Source of the DNA: Streptomyces wuyuanensis
GTDB taxonomy: Bacteria; Actinomycetota; Actinomycetes; Streptomycetales; Streptomycetaceae
NCBI RefSeq assembly: GCF_900103455.1
Contig: NZ_FNHI01000003.1
Location: 187,894 to 251,893, forward strand
Reading direction: 5' to 3'
Length of the DNA stretch: 64,000 bases
Shown: positions 51,976-60,020 of the stretch, piece by piece
Layout: every line of letters starts with the position of its first letter
Position numbering within the stretch: position 1 is the first letter of the stretch
Notes under the pieces: model-generated
The model's database searches: none
Seen by the model: only the letters and a program-made list of their open reading frames with translations
What the model was told of the DNA's origin: nothing
Translations under genes and position numbers: made by a program

Positions 51976-52274
51976 TGCCGGGCCTCCTCGAGGGACTCGC
52001 CGGACCCTTCGGGCCCGCCGGACTCGTCCGGGTCGCCGAACTCCTCCTGGAGCAGCCCGAGGTTCTCGAACAGTTCCAGGGTCCGCCGTGCCGACTCCTC
52101 GTCGAGCCGCTGCAGCGCGAACCCCACGTGGACGATGGCGTACTCACCGACCCGTAGGTCCGGCAGGTACTCCAGGCACACCTCCTTGACCACCCCGCCG
52201 AAGTCGACGGTGGCCATGCGGGTGCCGTCCCGGTCCTCGATCTCCAGCACCCTGCCGGGTACCGCCAGGCACAT
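51972..52274 (-). CDS. hypC: Hydrogenase maturation chaperone HypC
   Basis: 100 aa. The invariant MCLAVPGRV start gives the Cys2 iron ligand. [30 protein letters not shown] is the usual OB-like core. The acidic Gly/Glu-rich tail after residue 78 is longer than in many HypC. It forms the HypCD complex. Confidence 0.94.
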   Translation of the reverse strand: MCLAVPGRVLEIEDRDGTRMATVDFGGVVKEVCLEYLPDLRVGEYAIVHVGFALQRLDEESARRTLELFENLGLLQEEFGDPDESGGPEGSGESLEEARQ

Positions 52275-52309
52275 ACGTCTCTCCTCGCTGTCGTGCTGTG
52301 TGCGGCCGC

Positions 52310-54769
52310 TCAGCCGGTCCCGCCCGCTGCGCGGGCGGCGACGACGAGCTGACCGAGCGCCAGTCCTCCGTCGTTGGGCGGGATCCGGTGGTGCCGCAGT
52401 ACGGTGAAGCCGTCCTCCCGCAGGCCCGCGGCGCACGCGGAGGAGAGCACCGCGTTGGCGAACACTCCCCCGGTCAGCGCCACGGTCTCCAGCCCGTGCC
52501 GCTCCCGTGCCAGGGCGCAGACCCTGCGGACGAGCGCGGCCACCGAGGCGTGGAAGCGCCCGGCGATCACGGGCGCCGGCACACCGGCGCGTACGTCCTC
52601 GACGACGGCCGCCAGGACGGGTTCGGGGTCGGCGGTCATCGAGGCGGCCGGGCCGCCGCCCGCCGGAAGCAGCCCGAAGGAGTAGGGCTGGCCGTACGCT
52701 CCGTCGGCCCGCACCGCGGCCGCTTCGAGTTCGATCGCGGCCTGGGCCTCGTAGCGCGCCAGGTGGCACACGCCCGCGAGGGAGGAGACCGCGTCGAAGA
52801 GCCGGCCCATGCTGGAGGTCGGGACGCAGTTGAGGTTGCGCTCCAACTGCTTGCGCAGCAGCGGGAGTTCCTGCTCCGGGCAGGCGGCCGTGCACGGGAG
52901 GTCGCCGCTCCAGCCGATACCAGCCGCGTGCAGATGGGCCAGCGCCATGCGGTAGGGGCGCTGCACGGCCGAGTCGCCGCCGGGCAGTGGCACGTAGCCG
53001 AGGTGGGCGCAGCGGTGGAAGCCGTCGTAGTCGGCGAGCAGGATCTCCCCGCCCCACACGGCGCCGTCGTCCCCGTAGCCGGTGCCGTCGAAGGCGACGC
53101 CGATAACGGGGCGGCTCCCGTCCAGGCCGTGTTCGGCCATGGTGGAGGCGATGTGCGCGTGGTGGTGCTGAACGCGCACGACGGGCCGCTCCCCGGCGTT
53201 GTGCCGGGCCCACCGGGCGGAGCGGTACCCGGGGTGACGGTCGACGGCGAGCAGCTCCGGCCGCACTCCCGTGATCTCCTCCAACTGCTCCTCGGCGCAG
53301 GCGAATGCGTGCTGGGTGGCGAGGTCGTCCATGTCGCCGATGTGCGCGGACAGCCACGCCTTGCGGTCCCTGCCCAGGCAGAAGGTGTTCTTGAGGTCGC
53401 CGCCGACCGCGAGGGCGGGCGGGACCGGCAGCGGCAGGGTGACCGGCAGCGGTGCGTGCCCCCGGGAACGGCGCAGTGTCAGGAGTTCCCCGTCGCAGAC
53501 GCGCACCACCGAGTCGTCGCAGGGGACGTGGATGGGACGGTCGTGCAGCAGCCAGGCGTCGGCGAGGTCCGCCAGCCGTTCGAGGGCCTCCCCGTCGTCG
53601 GTGACGATCGGCTCCCCCGCCAGGTTGCCGCTGGTCATCACGAGGAGCCGGGGGCCCGCGTGCTCCTCGCCCGGAAGTCCCAGCAGGAGCTGGTGCACTG
53701 GGGTGTACGGCAGCATCACGCCGAGGTCGGGGCTGCCGGGGGCGACCCCGTCCACCGGGCGCGGGGCTCCGGGCGGCGCCTCCAGGGGCGTCGTGCGGCG
53801 TCGCATCAAAACGATGGGGCGGACCGCACCGGTGAGCAGTTCCCGTTCCGCGGCGCCGAGGTGGACCAGGTGCTCGATGTCCCCGATCTCCCTGGCCATC
53901 AGGGCGAACGGCTTGTCGCCGCGGGCCTTGCGGCGGCGCAGCAGTGCCACGGCGCCCTTGTTGGCGGCGTCGCAGGCGAGGTGGTAGCCGCCGAGGCCCT
54001 TGACGGCGAGGATCGCCCCGTCGGAGAGCAGTTCGCGGGCTTCCCGGACCGGGTCGGCGACGACCGGCCCGCCGAGGCTGCGGTCGTTGGGGTCCGGCGC
54101 GACCACGTGCCGCGGGCGGAGCCCCGGGGCGGCGGGAGCCACGATCATCCGCAGCCGCGGTCCGCAGGAAGGGCAGGCGACGGGCTGGGCGTGGAAGCGG
54201 CGGTCGCCCGGGTCGGAGTACTCCCGCGCGCAGTCCGGGCACATCGGGAAGTCGGCCATCGTCGTGTGTTCGCGGTCGTAGGGCAGGCCCGTGACGATGG
54301 TGAAGCGCGGACCGCAGTGCGTACAGGTGATGAAGGGGTGCCGGTGGCGCCGGTCGCCCGGATCGGCCAGCTCGCGGAGGCAGTCGGCGCAGGTGGCGGT
54401 GTCCGGGGAGACCAGGGTGCGGACGGGCCCGCCCTTGTCGGAGGCGACGATGAGGAATCCGCTGTCCCCGGCGACGGGGACCTCCTGGTCGTGGACGGAC
54501 TCCACGAGTGCGAGGGGCGGGGCCTCATCGGCGATCCGGGCGCAGAAGCGGGCCACGGCGACCGGCGCGCCCTCGACCTCGGCGACGACGCCGTCGCCGG
54601 TGTTGGTGACATGGCCCGTCAGGTGCAGCCCCGTCGCGAGGTTGTGGAGGAACGGGCGGAAGCCGACCCCCTGCACCACGCCCCGCACGGTGACCCGGCG
54701 CCGCTGGACGGACGCGGGGGCGACGGGCCCGGGCCGGGAGGCGGCCGGGCCCGGCGCGGACGTGGTCAT
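52310..54769 (-). CDS. hypF: Carbamoyltransferase HypF
   Basis: 819 aa. In order: acylphosphatase domain (about 22-110, GVVQGVGFRPFLHNLA), two zinc fingers (CADCLREL...CTHC and CPDC...CPSC), YrdC-like domain, then the Kae1-like domain with HHHAHIASTMAEH and a C-terminal TGGVFANAVL. HypF makes carbamoyl-adenylate and transfers the carbamoyl group to HypE. The ATG at 54769 overlaps the hypB stop (ATGA). Confidence 0.95.
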   Translation of the reverse strand: MTTSAPGPAASRPGPVAPASVQRRRVTVRGVVQGVGFRPFLHNLATGLHLTGHVTNTGDGVVAEVEGAPVAVARFCARIADEAPPLALVESVHDQEVPVAGDSGFLIVASDKGGPVRTLVSPDTATCADCLRELADPGDRRHRHPFITCTHCGPRFTIVTGLPYDREHTTMADFPMCPDCAREYSDPGDRRFHAQPVACPSCGPRLRMIVAPAAPGLRPRHVVAPDPNDRSLGGPVVADPVREARELLSDGAILAVKGLGGYHLACDAANKGAVALLRRRKARGDKPFALMAREIGDIEHLVHLGAAERELLTGAVRPIVLMRRRTTPLEAPPGAPRPVDGVAPGSPDLGVMLPYTPVHQLLLGLPGEEHAGPRLLVMTSGNLAGEPIVTDDGEALERLADLADAWLLHDRPIHVPCDDSVVRVCDGELLTLRRSRGHAPLPVTLPLPVPPALAVGGDLKNTFCLGRDRKAWLSAHIGDMDDLATQHAFACAEEQLEEITGVRPELLAVDRHPGYRSARWARHNAGERPVVRVQHHHAHIASTMAEHGLDGSRPVIGVAFDGTGYGDDGAVWGGEILLADYDGFHRCAHLGYVPLPGGDSAVQRPYRMALAHLHAAGIGWSGDLPCTAACPEQELPLLRKQLERNLNCVPTSSMGRLFDAVSSLAGVCHLARYEAQAAIELEAAAVRADGAYGQPYSFGLLPAGGGPAASMTADPEPVLAAVVEDVRAGVPAPVIAGRFHASVAALVRRVCALARERHGLETVALTGGVFANAVLSSACAAGLREDGFTVLRHHRIPPNDGGLALGQLVVAARAAGGTG

Positions 54770-55461
54770 GCCCGGGCCTGTGCCATCACCGGCATGTGGA
54801 CCGCGGTGCCTTCCGCGGCGGCGAGTGCCCGGTCGAGCAGCACTCCGGTGCCGGCGCCGGTGCGCGCGGAGGTGAGGACCACGTCCACGCCCGGGTTGAC
54901 CTGCTCGACGTTGGCGCGGAAGGCGGCCTCGTCGAAGCCGACGGCCTCCGCGATGTCGGTCTTGGTGACGATCACGAGGTGGGCGAGCCCGAAGGCCGTG
55001 GGGTACTTCAGCGGCTTGTCCTCGCCCTCGGTGACGGAGGCCAGCACGACCCTCAGCGCCTCTCCGAGGTCGTACGAGGCGGGGCACACGAGGTTGCCGA
55101 CGTTCTCGACGAAGACCAGCCGGGTGTCCTCGGCCAGCCAGCCGTGGAGGTGTCCGGCGAGCATGTCCGCCTCGAGGTGGCAGAGGCCGTCGGTGAGCAC
55201 CTGCTTGACGGGCAGTCCGGAGCGGGCGAGGCGTACGGCGTCGTTCTCGGTGGCGAGATCGGCCGTCAGGGCCGCGGCCGTGACGCCCCGTTCCCGCGCC
55301 AGCAGGAGTTCGCCCTCCAGCAGCGCGGTCTTGCCGCTGCCGGGGCTGGACAGCACGTTGACGACGGCCGTCCCGCGCGCGGCCAGCTCCTTGCGCAGGA
55401 CCTCGGCTGTCGCGTCGTTCTTGGCGAGCACCGCCTGCTGCAGATCGACAACACGGCACAT
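54766..55461 (-). CDS. hypB: Hydrogenase nickel-incorporation GTPase HypB
   Basis: 231 aa. SSPGSGKTALLEGEL is the P-loop, ENVGNLVCPASYDLGE the switch region with metal-binding Cys, VTKTDIAEA the NKxD-like G4. There is no His-rich nickel-storage N-terminus. HypB with HypA inserts nickel into the large subunit. It starts 3 bases after hypA. Confidence 0.94.
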   Translation of the reverse strand: MCRVVDLQQAVLAKNDATAEVLRKELAARGTAVVNVLSSPGSGKTALLEGELLLARERGVTAAALTADLATENDAVRLARSGLPVKQVLTDGLCHLEADMLAGHLHGWLAEDTRLVFVENVGNLVCPASYDLGEALRVVLASVTEGEDKPLKYPTAFGLAHLVIVTKTDIAEAVGFDEAAFRANVEQVNPGVDVVLTSARTGAGTGVLLDRALAAAEGTAVHMPVMAQARA

Positions 55462-55464
55462 GGG

Positions 55465-55857
55465 TCAGCCCTCCTGGGAGATCGGTTCGCGTACCCGTGG
55501 GTCCGCGGGGTCGTCGTGCCACTCCACTGCGGCGATCAGCAGCTCGCGGCCGGAGACGAGCTCCGCGGTGGCCCGGTCGCAGACCGGGCAGATCAGCCGC
55601 GGCGGCATGCCCACCGCCCATTCGTCGTCGCACGAGGCGCAGCGGGCGCGGCCGGGGACGGTCTCGGTGACGAGTTCGGCCCCTTCCACGACGGTGCCGG
55701 TACAGGCCAGTCCGAAGGAGAAGGCGAGCGCGTCGGGGACCACTCCGGCCAGCTCGCCGATCCGCAGACGTACGGTCCGCACGCCCGTGGCGCCGTGCGA
55801 CCGCGCCGCTTCCTCGACCTGGTCGACGACGGCGAGCGCGATGGACATCTCGTGCAT
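55465..55857 (-). CDS. hypA: Hydrogenase nickel-incorporation protein HypA
   Basis: 130 aa. MHEMSIA gives the nickel ligands Met1/His2. The zinc knuckle is Cys73-x-x-Cys76 and Cys90-x-x-Cys93. First gene of hypABFCDE; the 217-bp gap upstream (55858-56074) may hold its own promoter, though no clear hexamers were identified. Confidence 0.93.
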   Translation of the reverse strand: MHEMSIALAVVDQVEEAARSHGATGVRTVRLRIGELAGVVPDALAFSFGLACTGTVVEGAELVTETVPGRARCASCDDEWAVGMPPRLICPVCDRATAELVSGRELLIAAVEWHDDPADPRVREPISQEG

Positions 55858-56074
55858 CGGTCTCCCGTCCTGCGCGGCGGTGGCCGGTCGTGCCCGGGGG
55901 CGGGCGTGGCCGTGCCCAATTACAGGGGCGCCCGCCGGGCCGGTCCGACCGGCGCGCCGACGGTGCCCGGTCGCGTCCGCCGTTCGGTGCAGCGGCCGCG
56001 GGGCCGGGCAGCCGGAGGCCGCCCGTGACGCCGCGCGGGCCGGAGCCGGCGGGTCACGGGGCGCGGGACCCGGG

Positions 56075-56182
56075 TCACATCCTGCGGATGCGCAGGTAGC
56101 GCCTGATGTCCGGGAGGAATCCCTTGACGAGCGCGACGACCGCCGTGGCGGCGGCCGCTCCGCCGATGACCTTCTTGTTCAT
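56075..56182 (-). CDS. Very small DUF6893-like protein, 35 aa
   Basis: MNKKVIGGAAAATAVVALVK followed by GFLPDIRRYLRIRRM: a short hydrophobic helix and a basic amphipathic tail, with the PDIRRYLRIRxM ending that I associate with the DUF6893 small proteins of actinobacteria. It lies 11 bases after the protease gene, so it is part of the hydrogenase operon. It may be a membrane-associated peptide; the role is unknown. Confidence 0.75.
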   Translation of the reverse strand: MNKKVIGGAAAATAVVALVKGFLPDIRRYLRIRRM

Positions 56183-56193
56183 GTGTGTGCTCC

Positions 56194-56724
56194 TCACGTG
56201 AGGCCGGTGGGTGCCGGGGCTGTCTGGTGCACCAGGTTCGTGATCATGCGAACGGCTCCGGGTACGGCGGCGGCGACCTGCGGGCTGAGGCCGATTCCCT
56301 CCTCGACACAGGCGGGCTCGCAGCCGACGACGAGGACGCGGCGCGGCGCGGCGGCGCCGGTGCCGGCGCAGAGCGCGTCCAGCAGCGCGAGTACGGCGTC
56401 GGGGGACATCCGGTGGCCGTCGAGGGCCACGGCGTCCGCGGGGGCGCCCGAGCCGCCGCCGGGCTGAGGCTCGATGAGGTAGAGCGTGCCGGGCTCGCCG
56501 CCGCGCGCCGTCGCGTCGACCAGGACGAGGGTGTCGTACCCGTCCAGCAGTCGGTAGGCGAGGTGGACGCCGCGGATGCCGATGTCCGCGACCTCGACGT
56601 GGTCCGGCAGCGGCCCGCCGGTCAGCGCGCGCACGGTCTCGACGCCGAATCCGTCGTCGCCGAGGAAGATGTTGCCGACACCGGCGACGAGTGTCCGGGG
56701 GCGGTCCTGCACGGGGGCGTTCAC
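56194..56724 (-). CDS. Hydrogenase maturation protease
   Basis: 176 aa. GVGNIFLGDDGFGVETVRAL is the nickel-sensing motif with Asp, followed by VEVADIGIRGVHLAYRLLDG and VLVVGCEPA. It clips the C-terminus of the large subunit after nickel insertion. The GTG start overlaps the stop of the upstream gene (GTGA). Confidence 0.93.
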   Translation of the reverse strand: MNAPVQDRPRTLVAGVGNIFLGDDGFGVETVRALTGGPLPDHVEVADIGIRGVHLAYRLLDGYDTLVLVDATARGGEPGTLYLIEPQPGGGSGAPADAVALDGHRMSPDAVLALLDALCAGTGAAAPRRVLVVGCEPACVEEGIGLSPQVAAAVPGAVRMITNLVHQTAPAPTGLT

Positions 56725-58139
56725 ACGGTCTCCAGGGGTTCGACCTCGTCGGGCTGGAAGTACAGGAACCGGCCCTGTTCGCGGCGGATGTCGGCACCGG
56801 GGTCGCCCTCGACGGTCACGGCGATGTGCACGCCTCCGTCCACGTCGTGCAGTACGGCCTCGACCAGGGCGGTGCGGCCGTGCAGGAACAGGTCCTGTGC
56901 GTCGCTGTGGCGCAGGCCGGGCCGCAGGACGACCCGGCTTCCCGCGCCGACGGGGACGCCGTCCACCGTGACGCGGTCGTGCTCGGGGTCGACGCTCGTG
57001 TCGCCGCCCGGGTCCCACCAGGGGGTGTCGGGGCGGGCGGTGCCGTGGCCCACGGGGTCGAAGGGGTCCTCGTCCCGCACGGGGCCGGTGACCTCCCGCA
57101 GGCTGCGCACGGCGCCGTGCAGCCGTTCCAGGACCTCCGCGGGCATGGTGTCGGCCAGTTCGATGACCGCCGCGGCCCGCTCGTCGGTTCCCCTGGCCTC
57201 GCGCTTCTCCTCGTCCGTGAGGGCCGCGGTGCGCAGGGCGAGGATCTCGTCGATCTCCGTGGCGTCGTACAGGGCGCCGGGGCTCTCCGGCGCGATGGCC
57301 GGATGGTCCTCCAGGATGATCGGCGAGGACAGCACGAGGTCCGTGGCGCCGGGTTCGCCCGCGAGGACGGGCCAGGTGTGGAGGTTCCGGCAGGCCGCGA
57401 CGGCGCCCTTGGCCCACTCCGGCGGGTCGGTCATGGACAGGAACGAGCCGCGGTCGAGGCAGAGCAGCAGATGGCCGGCGACGAGCGAGTGCGGCAGGGC
57501 CGCGTCCCGGTCGCCGCCGGGCTCCGGCGTCCAGCCGCCGGTGTTCTCCACGACGGCCGTGAGCCGCATCGTCCGGTAGGGGCCGTCGAGTTCGGCGGTG
57601 GAGAGCCTCACGACTCCGTTGATCTCCTCCCGGCGGCGCACGAGCCGGCCGACGGTGCGTCCCTCGCCGTCCAGGACCGGCTCCGTCGCCTCGCCGGCGG
57701 GCCGGGTGAAGGGGAAGGCCAGGCCCTCTCCCGCCAGGTCGGCGACGGGCACGGTCAGTTCGACGCGCTCCTCCACGCCCTCGTCCCACGGGACCAGGAC
57801 CCGGTCCGCCAGGTGGAGTTCGCGGACCGTCTCGAAGCCGCCGTCCTCGGTCGCCCGCTGGACGGTGCGCCGCTGGGCGTGCAGGAAGCGGACCTCCACC
57901 GCGAGGTCCGCGCCGGGCCGGGGCTCCATCAGGCATTCGGTGTGCTGGAACTCGTGCTCCTCGCAGCGCGCGCTCCAGGCGGGCGGCACGAGCACCCCGA
58001 ACTGCCAGCGCAGCCGGTTCTTGGCCGCGGAGGCCCGGTACGGGTAGAGCACGTAGCCCTCGAACAGGACCGCGTCGGCGACGTGGCGCGCGGTGGCGAG
58101 CCGGGCCTCGGTCTCGGGGGTGAAGACGGCGGTGGTCAT
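56721..58139 (-). CDS. Uncharacterised hydrogenase-operon protein, 472 aa
   Basis: I recognise no domain with known chemistry. Features: early ARHVADAVLFEGYVLYPYRASAAKNRLRWQFGVL, FQHTECLMEP, a beta-rich middle (RMRLTAVVENTGGW), LLLCLDRGSFLSMTDPPEWA, LSSPIILEDHPAIAPESPGALYDATEIDEIL and an acidic C-terminus. The operon position between structural and protease genes is shared with two smaller conserved genes, so a role in assembly, anchoring or electron transfer of the group 1h enzyme is likely. No Cys cluster motif. Confidence 0.85.
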   Translation of the reverse strand: MTTAVFTPETEARLATARHVADAVLFEGYVLYPYRASAAKNRLRWQFGVLVPPAWSARCEEHEFQHTECLMEPRPGADLAVEVRFLHAQRRTVQRATEDGGFETVRELHLADRVLVPWDEGVEERVELTVPVADLAGEGLAFPFTRPAGEATEPVLDGEGRTVGRLVRRREEINGVVRLSTAELDGPYRTMRLTAVVENTGGWTPEPGGDRDAALPHSLVAGHLLLCLDRGSFLSMTDPPEWAKGAVAACRNLHTWPVLAGEPGATDLVLSSPIILEDHPAIAPESPGALYDATEIDEILALRTAALTDEEKREARGTDERAAAVIELADTMPAEVLERLHGAVRSLREVTGPVRDEDPFDPVGHGTARPDTPWWDPGGDTSVDPEHDRVTVDGVPVGAGSRVVLRPGLRHSDAQDLFLHGRTALVEAVLHDVDGGVHIAVTVEGDPGADIRREQGRFLYFQPDEVEPLETV

Positions 58140-58777
58140 CGGGCCGTCCTCTCGGCGGACGCGTCGAGCAGGGCCTCGACCGTGGACTCCCAGGAGGGCA
58201 GCGCCCGCCGCGAACGGAAGGCGAGGAGGGCGTCCATGGTCTCCCTGGGCAGCCGGATCCAGCCGCAGCCCGGGAAGTGCTGGTCGAGCATCTCCTGCCA
58301 GACCTTCACCGGCATCCGGAACACGGCCTCCCGGTCCCACGGGACCGGCTCGACGTGGAACCCGCCGGTTCCGGTGAAGGCGGTGCCGGAGAAGAGCATC
58401 AGCAGCGGCACCTCGCCCTCGGAGAGGGCGTGGGCGTAGCGCGTCGCGGCGACGTCCATGTCGTACGTGCACGGCACGGGGAGTTCGGTCTCGGTCTCGC
58501 CGGTGAAGCCGGGCACCATGTGGGAGACCTGCGCGAACTGCACCGGGTGCATCGAGCTGCCCCAGCGCGAGCGTTCGCCGAACAGGTCCTTCAGACCCTC
58601 GGCCTCGGGGCCGGCGTAGCCGCGCCGGGCCGGTTCGATGCGCAACTGGCAGCGCAGGGCGAGGGCGTGGACGCGGGTCCCGGGTGACGCGGTGATGCGC
58701 AGCCGGAAGACGAGCGTCGGGCCCGCGGCGTACGGATCGGCCCGTACGTCCGTGCAGTGGAAGGTGAATTCGGTCAT
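58136..58777 (-). CDS. Uncharacterised hydrogenase-operon protein, DUF6084-like
   Basis: 213 aa. FTFHCTDVRADPYAAGPTLV, RLRITASPGTRVHALALRCQ and RSRWGSSMHPVQFAQVSHMV suggest a beta-sandwich, followed by a helical C-terminal part. I associate this with DUF6084, found in Streptomyces hydrogenase loci. Overlaps both neighbours by 4 bases. Function unknown. Confidence 0.85.
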   Translation of the reverse strand: MTEFTFHCTDVRADPYAAGPTLVFRLRITASPGTRVHALALRCQLRIEPARRGYAGPEAEGLKDLFGERSRWGSSMHPVQFAQVSHMVPGFTGETETELPVPCTYDMDVAATRYAHALSEGEVPLLMLFSGTAFTGTGGFHVEPVPWDREAVFRMPVKVWQEMLDQHFPGCGWIRLPRETMDALLAFRSRRALPSWESTVEALLDASAERTAR

Positions 58778-59439
58778 GCCCTGCTCCCCCGGAGCGGTGT
58801 GGCGCGCTGTCGTACGCGGTCGAAGAAGGCGTCGAGTTCGGCGCGGGCCTGGGGACCGCCGTCGAAGCCGTGCCAGGTGAGCCGCATCCGGCCCACGAGT
58901 TCGTAGGCGGTGTCGACCGGGACCAGGTGGCACTCGGTGCGGCCGCCGGAGCGGCGCAGCAGCAGTGCCTCCACGTCGGGTTCGAGCATGCCGGCCAGCT
59001 CGGTCGCGGCCAGCACCGTCTCCCAGGACGACGGTTCCGGCTCGCTCTCGGTGGCGCCCGCCGGGCTCGGGTATAGCGCGACGGGCCGTTCGAGCGCGGA
59101 GTTGTGGAAGAAGAAGGCGACGCTCACGGGAATCCGCAGCAGTTCCCAGGTGGTGTCGTCGATGCGGTGTCCGGGATCGGTGAGGTGGCGCGAAGGCACG
59201 GCCCGGAAGCGGCCCTGCGACACGCCGGCCCGGTCGAGGAGCTGGGTGCACGGACCGCAGGCACAGGCCAGTGCCCGTTTCTCGGTGTCGACGAGATGCC
59301 GGTGGGATGCGTCGGGGAGCGACGCGCCGCACAGTTCGCAGCGCTCCTCGCGGGGCGGCCGGGGCGTCGTGAACCGGCGCAGTCCGCGCGGGCCCGGGGC
59401 GGGCCGCAGCCGCCCCGGACCCGTGGGGACCGCGCTCAC
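58774..59439 (-). CDS. Uncharacterised Cys-rich hydrogenase-operon protein, DUF5947-like
   Basis: 221 aa. Two Cys groups, CELCGAS and LACACGPCTQLLD, near residues 34-65 could bind a metal or Fe-S cluster. Further on, SVAFFFHNSALERPVALYPS and HLVPVDTAYELVGRMRLTWH. The likely family is DUF5947. The GTG start overlaps the upstream stop. It may be an assembly or redox protein of the hydrogenase. Confidence 0.85.
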   Translation of the reverse strand: MSAVPTGPGRLRPAPGPRGLRRFTTPRPPREERCELCGASLPDASHRHLVDTEKRALACACGPCTQLLDRAGVSQGRFRAVPSRHLTDPGHRIDDTTWELLRIPVSVAFFFHNSALERPVALYPSPAGATESEPEPSSWETVLAATELAGMLEPDVEALLLRRSGGRTECHLVPVDTAYELVGRMRLTWHGFDGGPQARAELDAFFDRVRQRATPLRGSRA

Positions 59440-60020
59440 GTCGCCGTGGCCGGCGCCCGGCCCGCGGCGGGACCGGCGCCGGGCGGCCCGGCACCGATCT
59501 GGAGGAGGGCCGGTTCGCGGGTGACGGGGTGGAGTTCGACGGCCGTCACTTCGGGCGCGAAGCAGGCGAGTGCCTCGATCGCGGCCTGCCGCGCGACCTC
59601 CTGGGTGCTGGGGCAGCCGCAGCCGGTGGAGCCGGTGAGGCGGAGCCGCAGGACGCCGGTGGCCTCCTCGTACCCGGCCGATTCGAGGGAGTGCCGGACT
59701 CCGCGCAGCGCGCGGGCGATCCGGGTGGGCACGTCCTCGGGGTGCAGATCGTGCAGGACGAGCAGGCTGCTGACGAGTTCGTCGCCGAGCAGGCCGTTGA
59801 GCGGCGCCGGCGGGCGCCCTTCGGCGCGCTCGTCGGCGGGGCGGGCGAGCAGCTCGACGGTCCTGGCCAGCCCCGCGCCGTAGAAGTCCATGAGGACGCG
59901 GACGAGTTCCTCGGCAGCCGCGCACGCCTGCTCGTCGCCGCCGGCGGCCAGCCGGTCGAGGATCTCCTCGACCCGCCGGCCCGCCTGCTCGGCGCTGACC
60001 GTGCCGCTGACCGGGCTCAT
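59436..60020 (-). CDS. NifU-like protein of the hydrogenase operon
   Basis: 194 aa. The C-terminal part (about 105-170) resembles NifU scaffold domains: GVLRLRLTGSTGCGCPSTQE carries a CxC pair, followed by AIEALACFAPEVTAVELHP. The N-terminal half is helical. It probably supplies Fe-S clusters or works as a rubredoxin/NifU-type accessory for the group 1h hydrogenase. ATGA overlap with the large-subunit gene. Confidence 0.85.
   Translation of the reverse strand: MSPVSGTVSAEQAGRRVEEILDRLAAGGDEQACAAAEELVRVLMDFYGAGLARTVELLARPADERAEGRPPAPLNGLLGDELVSSLLVLHDLHPEDVPTRIARALRGVRHSLESAGYEEATGVLRLRLTGSTGCGCPSTQEVARQAAIEALACFAPEVTAVELHPVTREPALLQIGAGPPGAGPAAGRAPATAT

Noticed and set aside
52298-56467. A 1389-codon open frame on the plus strand
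   Set aside because: It runs antisense to hypF, hypB and hypA, which have strong family motifs. It lacks any domain and is rich in Gly/Arg/Val, as expected for GC-driven shadow frames.
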